Assembly: GCA_038207625.1 (NCBI GenBank)
Contig: JBBQZO010000018.1
Coordinates: 49,056-113,055, forward strand
Direction of reading: 5' to 3'
Origin: JBBQZO01 sp038207625
GTDB lineage: Bacteria; Pseudomonadota; Gammaproteobacteria; Burkholderiales; Burkholderiaceae_D
Length of the DNA: 64,000 nucleotides
Every line of letters begins with the position of its first letter. Position 1 is the stretch's first letter. Shown in pieces: positions 41,514 to 48,998 of the stretch. Under the pieces are notes generated by a model that was not told the DNA's origin, did not search any database, and saw only the letters and a program-made list of their open reading frames with translations. A program made the position numbers and the translations under genes.

Positions 41514-42014
41514 TCAGCAGCACGACGACGTGGGCGCGGTCTTGCTCGCCGCTGGCGCGCAGCACGACGCCGCGCTTGCCGCCTCCTCCTTGGCCAGCGG
41601 AACGCAACAAGCCAGTTTGCCCGGCTGGGGACCGTGGTCCTTGCCAAACACGGGAATGCTGTCGAGCGTGTGGAAGGTTTCCCATGCGATACCCTGCGGG
41701 TCGGCGACCCAGTATTTGTCGGACTTGGCGTAGCAGCAGGCCGCGTCGGCCTCTTTTTGGACACCCGGCTGCAGCGTTTCCAGGCGCGCTTGCATATCGT
41801 CCAATTCGGCGGCGGACTCGACCTGGATGCCAAGGTGGTTCAGGCCCGGCGTCATGCCGCGTTGGGAAATGGCGAAATTGACACGCGGATCGTCCAGCAT
41901 CCACTTTGCGTAATCGTCCTTCTGCACGCTCGGCGCGGCGGCGAACATGGCAGAATAGAAGCCAATGCTGTCAGCAAGTTTATCGACTGAAACATGGATG
42001 TGCAGGCGCTTCAT
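41514..42014 (-). CDS. arsI: ArsI C-As lyase / CadI-family dioxygenase
   Basis: A protein of 166 aa with a glyoxalase (VOC) fold. Likely Fe(II) ligands are H5 or H7 (LHIHVSVD), H60 (GLNHLGIQVE) and E112 (WETFHTL). The vicinal pair C93-C94 (DAACCYAKSDKYWV) is the organoarsenical-binding site of ArsI. A cysteine-rich tail (SCC and SSCC near the end) adds thiols. ArsI splits the C-As bond of methylarsenite and trivalent aromatic arsenicals to give As(III). The start at 42014 overlaps the arsR stop by four bases. CadI, a close relative, is induced by cadmium; the ars context favours ArsI. Confidence 0.9.
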   Translation of the reverse strand: MKRLHIHVSVDKLADSIGFYSAMFAAAPSVQKDDYAKWMLDDPRVNFAISQRGMTPGLNHLGIQVESAAELDDMQARLETLQPGVQKEADAACCYAKSDKYWVADPQGIAWETFHTLDSIPVFGKDHGPQPGKLACCVPLAKEEAASAASCCAPAASKTAPTSSCC

Positions 42015-42355
42015 GGTGTGACTCCTTGTGGTGTAGTGCAGCAGGAAGGAAGGCCGACGCTGGAACAGGGATTGCCGCCGCAGCAATTGTCGGTCAGGAA
42101 AATAATGAGTTCGTTCATGGCCGGGAAGTTGGCGACATAGGTGATGACCCGCCCGTCCTGGGTCGACGTCAACAGTCGGGCGCGACTGAGCTCCTTGAGC
42201 TGAAACGATAGCGACGAGGCGGCAATATCGAGTTGTGTGCTGATTTTTCCGGGCGACATCCCCTGCGGGCCCGCCTGCACCAACAGCCGGAATACGGCAA
42301 GGCGGGTATCGTTGGCCAGTGCCGCCAGGGCACTCAATGCATCGCTGGTATCCAT
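42011..42355 (-). CDS. arsR: ArsR-family arsenite-responsive repressor
   Basis: A protein of 114 aa with an ArsR/SmtB winged helix: ALANDTRLAVFRLLVQAGPQGMSPGKISTQLDIAASSLSFQLKEL. The E. coli ELCVCDL sensor site is missing from the recognition helix. Instead cysteines lie near the C-terminus (DNCCGGNPC, then SCC), as in ArsR proteins with a C-terminal As(III) site of the Acidithiobacillus type. It is first in the operon and overlaps arsI (ATGA). A large nested dyad just upstream is its probable operator. Confidence 0.93.
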   Translation of the reverse strand: MDTSDALSALAALANDTRLAVFRLLVQAGPQGMSPGKISTQLDIAASSLSFQLKELSRARLLTSTQDGRVITYVANFPAMNELIIFLTDNCCGGNPCSSVGLPSCCTTPQGVTP

Positions 42356-42372
42356 CTCTACCTCATCTCAAT

Positions 42373-42412
42373 TTCTATAATTCGATAATACTCGAAACAT
42401 AGAATATCACAA
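42373..42412 (-). promoter_or_regulatory. arsR promoter with nested operator dyad
   Basis: Two inverted repeats share one centre (42388.5): outer TTCTAT (42373-42378) with ATAGAA (42399-42404), and inner TTCGA (42381-42385) with TCGAA (42392-42396). On the minus strand -35 TTGTGA (complement of 42407-42412), 16 bp, -10 TATTAT (complement of 42385-42390) is covered by the dyad. The predicted start lies near 42378, 23 bp before the arsR ATG. This is the expected layout of an ArsR autorepressor site. Confidence 0.75.
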
Positions 42413-42465
42413 GCAGTTTTCATCAAACTTTGTTGACGGTGCCGCATCGGTGAGGAGCGAAATAT

Positions 42466-42519
42466 TTGTCATTGACAAGCAAATAGCACTTCAACTATAT
42501 TTATGCTTGTTATTGACAA
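42466..42519 (+). promoter_or_regulatory. marR-arsN2 promoter flanked by twin MarR-type operators
   Basis: A promoter TTGACA (42472-42477), 18 bp, TATATT (42496-42501). Operator 1, TTGTCA-T-TGACAA (42466-42478), covers the -35. Operator 2, TTGTTATTGACAA (42507-42519), differs by one base and covers the start point. They are 41 bp apart, about four helix turns. This predicts autorepression by the MarR domain of the gene that starts at 42531. Confidence 0.78.
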
Positions 42520-42530
42520 CCATTATCCAA

Positions 42531-43436
42531 ATGAATCAAGCCACTCACACCGCACCACTGCTGCGCGACGTCGTGCGCCTTTATGTGCGTGCCCAACGCG
42601 CCCACGCAGCGTGCGACGACGGCGCCTCGACCGTGCAATGCCATGTGATGACCGAATTGCTGCGCCAACAAGGTTTGTCCCAGCAAACGCTGGTGGCGCG
42701 ACTGGGCCTGGACAAAGCCTGGATCAGTCGCGCCGTCGATGCCTTAGTCGCGCAAGGGGCGGTGTCAAAGCAGACCAGCGCACGCGATCGGCGCAGCGTC
42801 ACGCTGACGCTGACCGAGCTAGGACGGGCACGCGCCGGCGCGCTCGAGCAGGCCGTCAACAGCCACGCACACAGCGTGCTTGAGCGCATCCCCGCCGCCA
42901 ACCATGCGCAATTGCATCAGGCGCTGCAACTGTTACAGCAAGCCTTGTCCGGCGCGCACGGCTGCGCAGGCGGCGCCCAGAACGTGGAACTGACGCTGCG
43001 CCCCGCCGAGCCGCACGACTGGCCGGCGATCGACGCGCTGCTTCGACAGGCCGGCTTGCCGCTGGACGGCGCGCGCGAACAGTTGGGGCTGTTTCTGATT
43101 GGGCAGCTGGGCGCCGAACCGGTCTGCGCGGGTGCGCTGGAGCTCTATGGCAACGCCGCGCTGCTGCGTTCGGTGGTCGTCAAGCCGCAGTTGCAAGGCC
43201 GACACTATGGCAAACAGTTGATCGGGCAGTTGCTGCAACTGGCCATTCAGCGCGGCGCCACCGAGTTGTATTTGCTAACGACGAGCGCGCAGGCATATTT
43301 TTCCGCACTGGGCTTCGCGGCTATTGGGCGTGATGCCGTTGCTGCTTCTGTGCAGCAGTCGCAGCAATTTCACGGCGCCTGTCCAGCGTCCGCGACCGCG
43401 ATGCGCTTGCGCCTCGACGCCCCCGCTCCAATCTGA
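42531..43436 (+). CDS. MarR regulator fused to ArsN2-type GNAT acetyltransferase
   Basis: A protein of 301 aa. Residues 1-142 are a MarR winged helix (LSQQTLVARLGLDKAWISRAVDALVAQGAVSKQTSARDRRSVTLTLTELG). A short linker at 143-151 follows. Residues 152-301 are a GNAT domain that reads as ArsN2: ELTLRPAEPHDWPAIDALLRQAGLPL, LRSVVVKPQLQGRHYGKQLI (acetyl-CoA loop), ELYLLTTSAQAYFSALGFA and FHGACPASATAM. The domain probably acetylates an organoarsenical while the MarR part controls expression. The start at 42531 removes a hydrophobic in-frame extension that would cross the promoter. No ribosome site is visible. It is divergent from arsR and 26 bp before the ArsN1-like gene. Confidence 0.88.
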   Translation: MNQATHTAPLLRDVVRLYVRAQRAHAACDDGASTVQCHVMTELLRQQGLSQQTLVARLGLDKAWISRAVDALVAQGAVSKQTSARDRRSVTLTLTELGRARAGALEQAVNSHAHSVLERIPAANHAQLHQALQLLQQALSGAHGCAGGAQNVELTLRPAEPHDWPAIDALLRQAGLPLDGAREQLGLFLIGQLGAEPVCAGALELYGNAALLRSVVVKPQLQGRHYGKQLIGQLLQLAIQRGATELYLLTTSAQAYFSALGFAAIGRDAVAASVQQSQQFHGACPASATAMRLRLDAPAPI

Positions 43437-43462
43437 GCCTTCCCTCACTGAACCCACCGACC

Positions 43463-43966
43463 ATGATACGAGCCGCCTTGCACAGCGACGCCGCAGCCAT
43501 CTGCGCCATCTACAACCACTACGTCGCCAGCACGACGATCAGTTTCGAGGAGAGCCCCGTCACGCCAGACGAGATGGCGGGCCGTATCGCCGACCTGAGC
43601 GCGGGCATGCCCTGGTATGTGTTTGAACAGGACGGCATGGTCATCGGCTATGCTTATGCGAGCCCTTGGCGGGCGCGCAGTGCCTACCGATTCTCGGTCG
43701 AAAGCACGGTGTATGTGTCGCCGGCGCATCCGCGCCTAGGCATCGGTTCGGCATTGTATGCGCGCTTGCTCGAGGATCTGCGCGCACGCGGCGTGCGGGT
43801 GGTGCTGGGCGGAATCGCGCAGCCCAATGAGGCCAGCGTCGCCCTGCACGAGCGCTTCGGCTTCGAGAAAGTGGCGCACTTCAAGCAGGTCGGCCATAAA
43901 TTTGGCCGGTGGGTCGACGTCGGCTACTGGGAATTGCTACTCGACGGCCCGGCTGCCGGCGCCTGA
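43463..43966 (+). CDS. arsN1: ArsN1/phosphinothricin-acetyltransferase-like GNAT
   Basis: A protein of 167 aa in the PAT (phosphinothricin acetyltransferase) branch of GNAT. It shows AAAICAIYNHYVASTTISFEESP, the YAYASPWRARSAYRFSVESTVYV core, acetyl-CoA loop HPRLGIGSALYARLL and HERFGFEKVAHFKQVGHKFGRWVDVGYWEL. ArsN1 enzymes of this branch acetylate arsinothricin, a natural arsenical antibiotic that mimics glutamate, and some also act on phosphinothricin. The ars context supports the arsenical. It is 26 bp after the MarR-ArsN2 gene and likely shares its promoter. Confidence 0.87.
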   Translation: MIRAALHSDAAAICAIYNHYVASTTISFEESPVTPDEMAGRIADLSAGMPWYVFEQDGMVIGYAYASPWRARSAYRFSVESTVYVSPAHPRLGIGSALYARLLEDLRARGVRVVLGGIAQPNEASVALHERFGFEKVAHFKQVGHKFGRWVDVGYWELLLDGPAAGA

Positions 43967-44043
43967 AACGGCGCAGGTCGCGCCGGCCCGTGCCATAGGC
44001 GCTCTGCCGGCGCCGCCAACCCAGTGATCACATTCCCCGCGCG

Positions 44044-44646
44044 TTAGAACTTGTACGACAGATTGATGCCCAGGTGGGACACATCGCCACGCTCACCGCC
44101 CGCATAGGCCGGGTCAAATTTTTCCGACACCACACGGATATTGAGCCAGGCTTGCGGTGTCACGGCGTAACCGATTTCGACCAGTTTGCCCTTACCGCTG
44201 GCCAACGTGACCTTGCCCTGCCCTGGCACGTTGTCGATCGACACGCTGGGCGACAAGGCGCTGCGCAAGCCAAGCCCGAAACGCAGCTTCTCCATTCCCG
44301 TGTAATAGGCGATGGCTTCGATCGGGAAGCGCGAAAAACTCGCCTTGCGCCCGTCCTGACCAGCCGCGTTGGTGTAATGGTAGTTGGCCGTCAAGGACGC
44401 CGACATCGGCCATGTCGGCGCATCCCACAGCACGCCCGCACCAACTTGCACAACGCCGCCGGCGCGGATATTGACCGGCGATCCATCGCCCGCCTTGGCC
44501 ACCGCCCACGCGTCGCCGCCATAGGTGACACCGGCCGTGCCGATGAGGTGGGTAGTGCCAAAGCTCGTCTGCGCGTGCGCCGACGGAACAAGCAGTGCGA
44601 AACCGAACGCACAGCAAATGCGATACAAGGCCTTCTGATTCAACAT
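44044..44646 (-). CDS. Small outer-membrane beta-barrel protein
   Basis: A protein of 200 aa. Residues 1-23 form a signal peptide (MLNQKALYRICCAFGFALLVPSAHA). The body alternates polar and hydrophobic residues in short strands (ASLTANYHYTNAAGQDG, LNIRVVSEKFDPAY) and ends in INLSYKF. The C-terminal phenylalanine is the assembly signal of outer-membrane barrels. It is probably an 8-stranded barrel. The purine genes around it suggest a pore for a ureide or purine, but that is inference from position. GGAGAAAT lies before the ATG at 44646, which is far better than the long in-frame extension. A strong promoter lies about 180 bp upstream. Confidence 0.78.
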   Translation of the reverse strand: MLNQKALYRICCAFGFALLVPSAHAQTSFGTTHLIGTAGVTYGGDAWAVAKAGDGSPVNIRAGGVVQVGAGVLWDAPTWPMSASLTANYHYTNAAGQDGRKASFSRFPIEAIAYYTGMEKLRFGLGLRSALSPSVSIDNVPGQGKVTLASGKGKLVEIGYAVTPQAWLNIRVVSEKFDPAYAGGERGDVSHLGINLSYKF

Positions 44647-44830
44647 ATTTCTCCAGAGCTGGTAAAGCGAGAACAAAATCGGCTGTCGACCATGGCGCGG
44701 CGCATGGCGCCCGTCGCGTGGCCATTGTGGCCCGTCAGCAGCACATCGACGGGCCGACCATCGCGTCGGTCCGTCCCGTTTGTCGGAAGGCCATACGGCG
44801 CGCAAGGCGGATACAATTACTTCTAAGCCA

Positions 44831-44859
44831 ATATTATCGCAAAGAAATTTCCATGTCAA
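44831..44859 (-). promoter_or_regulatory. Strong promoter for the outer-membrane protein gene
   Basis: On the minus strand TTGACA (complement of 44854-44859), 17 bp, TAATAT (complement of 44831-44836), one base off the full consensus at -10. Predicted start near 44824, which gives an mRNA leader of about 178 nt before the ATG at 44646. The rest of the 44647-45023 gap has no supported gene. Confidence 0.75.
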
Positions 44860-45023
44860 TCGCCCCATCCCTGGCAAAGTGCAGGCGGCGGTGGGCGCGC
44901 GCAAACCCGCGCATACAGGTCGGATATGACGCCCTTTATTGCCCCCTCTCGCCACGGCACCGCACAGCGCGCGCCGCGCCATGGCCGTCGAGGCGAGGAA
45001 AGCCGCGCCAGCGCCTGGTCGGT

Positions 45024-45377
45024 CTAACTACCCCGATAGGTCGAATACGCCCAGGGCGACACCACCAGCGGCACGTGATAATTCTGCGTCGGATCGGCGA
45101 TGCCGAAGGCCAGCGTCACACGGTCGATAAACTTTGGGCTAGGCAAGCTGACGCCTTGCGCATCGAAATAGTCGCCGGCCGCAAACACCAGTTCGTACTG
45201 TCCCACCTTGACGGCATCGCCTTCAAGCAGCGGACCGTCGCAGCGCCCATCCTGATTCGTCACTTGCGTCTTAAGCAAGGTCTTGCCTTGCGCGGTCACG
45301 GCGTACAACTCGACCGTCACGCCCACGCCCGGCTTCCCGAGTGTGATGTCCAATACATGTGTGCTGAGCTTACCCAT
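45024..45377 (-). CDS. uraH: 5-hydroxyisourate hydrolase (transthyretin-like)
   Basis: A protein of 117 aa with the family pattern complete: LSTHVLDITLGKPGVGVTVEL (catalytic His), TNQDGRCDGPLL (Arg/Asp region) and the C-terminal signature YHVPLVVSPWAYSTYRGS. It hydrolyses 5-hydroxyisourate, the PuuD product, to OHCU. GGGAGACACA lies directly before the ATG at 45377, inside a slightly longer in-frame version. It is divergent from uraD-allC, which takes the next two chemical steps. Confidence 0.95.
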   Translation of the reverse strand: MGKLSTHVLDITLGKPGVGVTVELYAVTAQGKTLLKTQVTNQDGRCDGPLLEGDAVKVGQYELVFAAGDYFDAQGVSLPSPKFIDRVTLAFGIADPTQNYHVPLVVSPWAYSTYRGS

Positions 45378-45545
45378 TGTGTCTCCCATATCGCCAAGGT
45401 GAAATTACCTATCCGTCAAATCATATATCGGAGCGTCGCTATCAATATACTATTACTCATATACGAAGCATGACGCAGCACGATTCATCGCAGACCGCAC
45501 CACGACATCAACGCAGCTTTCCAGTGCACCCATTGAGCACGACGA

Positions 45546-45598
45546 CGGGTCCCACCCGCCGACCATTTCACGACGAGGACACAGGCCGGTGGGACCCG
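45546..45598 (+). promoter_or_regulatory. Long inverted repeat in the uraD-allC leader
   Basis: CGGGTCCCACC (45546-45556) and GGTGGGACCCG (45588-45598) are perfect 11-bp arms around 31 nt, ending 12 bp before the uraD-allC ATG. As RNA this makes a strong stem next to the ribosome landing site. As DNA the arms are 42 bp apart, four helix turns, as for two half-sites. There is no T run, so attenuation by termination is less likely than translational control or operator use. Confidence 0.5.
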
Positions 45599-45610
45599 CC
45601 TTGACAAGCC

Positions 45611-47368
45611 ATGAGCATAACGCTGCAACACCTGAACGACTGCCCGTCCGACGAATTCATCGCCATCCTGCACGGCATTTACGAGCATTCGCCATGGATC
45701 CCGCAGCGCGCCGTACAGCAGCGCCCGTTTCGCACGCTGCTGGCGCTAAAACAAGCGCTGCAGGGCGTGGTCAGCGCATCGAGCGAGGATGCGCAGCTCG
45801 CCCTGGTGCGGGCCCACCCGGAGTTGGCGGGCAAGGCGGCGATGGCGGGCGAACTGACGGCCGAATCGACGGGCGAGCAAAGCAGCGCCGGCCTGCACCT
45901 GTGCAGTGCGGCCGAGTTTGCGACGCTGCATCAGCTTAACGCGGATTACAACAGCAAGTTCGGTTTTCCGTTCATCGTCGCCGTCAAGGGACCGGACGGC
46001 AAAGGTCTGAGCCGCCAGGCCATCATCAGCACTTTTACGCGTCGTCTGCAATGCCAGCGCAGCGACGAGCTGGCCGAATGCCTGCGTCAAATCAGCCGCA
46101 TCGCCGAGATGCGCTTGAACGATCTGCTTGGCCATGTGCGCCAGTTCGGCGACACCATCATGGCCTGGTCAGAAGTGATCGGCGCGTGGAGCGACGAGGA
46201 AGGCGGCCTCACTTGTGCCTACATGACCGAGGCGCACCGCAAAACCGCCGCACAGTTGGGCGACTGGATGAGGGACGCCGGCATGCAGGTGCATATTGAC
46301 GCGGTCGGCAATGTGGTCGGCCGCTATCTGTCGGACCAGCCGAACGCAAAGACGCTACTCACCGGCTCGCACTACGACACGGTGCGCAACGGCGGCAAAT
46401 ACGACGGTCGCGAAGGCATCCTGCTGCCGATCGCCATCGTCAAGCATCTGCACGAACGCGGCGAACGCCTGCCGTTCAACGTCGAGATCATCGGCTTCTC
46501 GGAGGAAGAAGGCGTGCGCTTCCAGAGCACTTTCCTGGGCAGTAACGCGATCATCGGCCAGTTCGACAGCGCGCTGCTGGACAAGACCGACAGCGCCGGC
46601 ATCAGCATGCGCGCCGCCTTGCAAGCGGCCGGCCACGACGTCAACGACATTCCAGCCATCGCGCGCAAGCGCGAAGACGTGCTGGCCTTCGTCGAAGTGC
46701 ACATCGAACAGGGGCCGGTGCTGCTGGGACGCGATCTGCCGGTCGGCATCGTCACCTCGATCGCCGGCAGCTGCCGCTTCCTGTGCAGCCTGACCGGCGT
46801 GGCCAGCCACGCCGGCACCACGCCGATGACGATGCGCAAAGACGCCGCCGCGGCCGCCGCCGAAATCGTGCTGTATGTCGAACAGCGCTGCGCCACGGCG
46901 CCGTCGCTGGTGGGCACAGTCGGCCAGCTGCAGGTGCCGCACGGTTCGGTCAACGTGATTCCGGGCGCCTGCAACTTCTCGCTCGACATCCGCGCCAGCG
47001 ACGACGCCACGCGCGACGCCGCCGTGACCGACATCCTGGCCGCAATGGACGCGATCTGCCTGCGCCGCCACATCGAACTGGAAGTCAACAAGGTGGTCGC
47101 CGCGCCCGCCGCGCCGTGCGCACCGTGGCTGATGCGGCAGTTGGCCGCCGCCACCGAACGGGCCGGCATCGTGCCGTTTGAACTGGGCTCGGGCGCCGGC
47201 CACGATGCGATGGCGATGGCCAAGCTGACCGACGTGGCGATGCTGTTCACGCGCTGCGGCAATGGCGGCATCAGCCACAATCCGCTGGAGACGATGAGCG
47301 CGGACGACGCCGAAACGTCGGCCCAGGTGCTGCTCGACTTCCTGCGCCACTTCCAGCCCAAGCCATAA
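45611..47368 (+). CDS. Bifunctional OHCU decarboxylase / allantoate amidohydrolase
   Basis: A protein of 585 aa. Residues 1-170 are UraD: catalytic H69 in RAHPELAGK, E89 in TGEQSSAGL and the NSKFGFPFI motif. From about 175 an M20 peptidase-fold AllC follows: metal residues in GSHYDTVRNGGKYDGREG, GFSEEEGVRF, VEVHIEQGPVL and SHNPLE, with SHAGTTPMTMRKDA in the lid domain. The first part makes S-allantoin from OHCU; the second hydrolyses allantoate to ureidoglycine, CO2 and NH3. Allantoinase, which connects them, is not in the window. Both active sites look intact. The gene is divergent from uraH. Confidence 0.93.
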   Translation: MSITLQHLNDCPSDEFIAILHGIYEHSPWIPQRAVQQRPFRTLLALKQALQGVVSASSEDAQLALVRAHPELAGKAAMAGELTAESTGEQSSAGLHLCSAAEFATLHQLNADYNSKFGFPFIVAVKGPDGKGLSRQAIISTFTRRLQCQRSDELAECLRQISRIAEMRLNDLLGHVRQFGDTIMAWSEVIGAWSDEEGGLTCAYMTEAHRKTAAQLGDWMRDAGMQVHIDAVGNVVGRYLSDQPNAKTLLTGSHYDTVRNGGKYDGREGILLPIAIVKHLHERGERLPFNVEIIGFSEEEGVRFQSTFLGSNAIIGQFDSALLDKTDSAGISMRAALQAAGHDVNDIPAIARKREDVLAFVEVHIEQGPVLLGRDLPVGIVTSIAGSCRFLCSLTGVASHAGTTPMTMRKDAAAAAAEIVLYVEQRCATAPSLVGTVGQLQVPHGSVNVIPGACNFSLDIRASDDATRDAAVTDILAAMDAICLRRHIELEVNKVVAAPAAPCAPWLMRQLAAATERAGIVPFELGSGAGHDAMAMAKLTDVAMLFTRCGNGGISHNPLETMSADDAETSAQVLLDFLRHFQPKP

Positions 47369-47517
47369 GCGAGCATCGGTGCGCGCCCTGCCCACGCCAG
47401 CCACCCGCCACGCTATAGTGCATTGCCGATAGCATCAATTGGCCCCCGCGTATGGTTGCGGGCGGCCTGGATGTTAACCTGACAGCATCAGAAATCAGAA
47501 ATCAGCCCGGAGTAGTC

Positions 47518-48987
47518 ATGTCTGAACCAATTCGTTTTTTCTATCGCGGCGAAGTGCACACCGTGTCCGGCGGCGCGACCACGCAAACCGTGCTGCAGCA
47601 TCTGCGCGAGGACCTGCATTGCACCGGCACCAAGGAAGGCTGCGCCGAAGGCGATTGCGGTGCCTGCACCGTCGTCATCGGCGAGCTGCAGGGCGAACAA
47701 CTGTCGCTCAAGTCGGTCAACGCCTGCATCCAGTTCATGCCCACACTGGACGGCAAGGCCCTGTTCACGGTGGAAGACCTGCAGCAGGCCGACGGCAAAC
47801 TGCACCCGGTGCAGGAAGCGCTGGTCGAATGCCACGGCTCACAGTGCGGCTTTTGCACCCCCGGCTTTGCGATGTCGCTGTGGAGCTTGTACCTCAAAAA
47901 CGAAGGCCAGAAAACCGCGCCCTGCCGCAAGCAGATCGACGAAACGCTGTCCGGCAATCTGTGCCGCTGCACCGGCTACCGCCCGATCATCGAAGCGGCC
48001 AAGCGCATGGGCGAACTGCCTGAAGTGACATTCGACACGGCCGCGCTGGCCGCCGCGCTGCGCCCCCTGCAACGCAGCACCATGTTCAGCTACACCCACG
48101 AAGGCCACACGTTTTACGCGCCGCGCACGCTGGCCGAACTGGTCGCGGTGCGCAGCGCCCACCCGACAGCGTGCATCCTGTCCGGCTCGACCGACGTCGG
48201 TCTATGGGTCACCAAACAGATGCGCGACCTGGGCGACGTCATCTACGTGCGCCAGGTGGCCGAGCTGAACACCGTCGCCGTGCGCGACGACATGCTTGAA
48301 ATCGGCGCGGCCGTGTCGCTCGACGACGCCTACCGCGCCGTGTGCGACTACTACAAGGATGAGCTGACCGAGATGTGGCAGCGCTTCGCGTCGCTGCCGA
48401 TCCGTAACAGCGGCACGCTGGGCGGCAGCGTCGCCAACGGCTCGCCGATTGGCGACTCGGCGCCGTGGATGATCGCGCTGGGCGCCGAGATTGTGCTGCG
48501 CGGCGCCGGCGGGCAGCGCGTGATGCTGCTCGAAGCGTTCTACCTCGACTACATGAAAAAAGACCTGCTGCCGGACGAATTCGTCGAAGCGGTGCGCATC
48601 CCGTTGCCGCGCGCCGGTCGCCAGTTCCGCACTTATAAACTGGCCAAGCGCTACGACCAGGACATCTCGGCCGTGTGCGCGGCGTTCGCCATCACGTTAG
48701 ACAACGGCATCGTGCGCGACGCCCACATCGCTTACGGTGGCATGGCCGCCACATCGAAACGCGCCCCGCTGGCCGAGGCCGCGCTGAACGGCCAGCCTTG
48801 GACCGAGGCCAACCTCACTGCGGCCATGACCGCACTGGCCACCGACTACACGCCGCTGTCGGACGCGCGCGCGTCGAGCACCTACCGCATGCAAGCCGCA
48901 CAAAACCTGCTGCGCCGCTATTGGATGGAAACCCGCCTCGACAGCCCGCTGGCGACCCAGTGCGTCAACGCTTTCGCCTACGTCTAA
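47518..48987 (+). CDS. xdhA: Xanthine dehydrogenase small subunit (2Fe-2S, FAD)
   Basis: A protein of 489 aa. The N-terminal plant-type [2Fe-2S] site is GCAEGDCGACTVV with a fourth cysteine in NACIQF. The second cluster is CGFCTPGFAMSLW with LSGNLCRCTGYRPI. The FAD domain begins at about 190 and includes PIRNSGTLGGSVANGSPIGD. XdhA carries electrons from the molybdenum site of XdhB to NAD. Start 47518 has CCCGGAG upstream; the longer in-frame start is not needed. Eleven bases separate it from xdhB. Confidence 0.95.
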   Translation: MSEPIRFFYRGEVHTVSGGATTQTVLQHLREDLHCTGTKEGCAEGDCGACTVVIGELQGEQLSLKSVNACIQFMPTLDGKALFTVEDLQQADGKLHPVQEALVECHGSQCGFCTPGFAMSLWSLYLKNEGQKTAPCRKQIDETLSGNLCRCTGYRPIIEAAKRMGELPEVTFDTAALAAALRPLQRSTMFSYTHEGHTFYAPRTLAELVAVRSAHPTACILSGSTDVGLWVTKQMRDLGDVIYVRQVAELNTVAVRDDMLEIGAAVSLDDAYRAVCDYYKDELTEMWQRFASLPIRNSGTLGGSVANGSPIGDSAPWMIALGAEIVLRGAGGQRVMLLEAFYLDYMKKDLLPDEFVEAVRIPLPRAGRQFRTYKLAKRYDQDISAVCAAFAITLDNGIVRDAHIAYGGMAATSKRAPLAEAALNGQPWTEANLTAAMTALATDYTPLSDARASSTYRMQAAQNLLRRYWMETRLDSPLATQCVNAFAYV

Positions 48988-48998
48988 GATTGACCCCG

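Noticed and set aside
29078..45420. Shared 12-mer CTATCCGTCAAA at 29078-29089 and 45409-45420, near two purine-linked genes
   Set aside because: A single 12-bp match between two places in 64 kb on either strand is expected by chance, and the flanking bases do not extend it.
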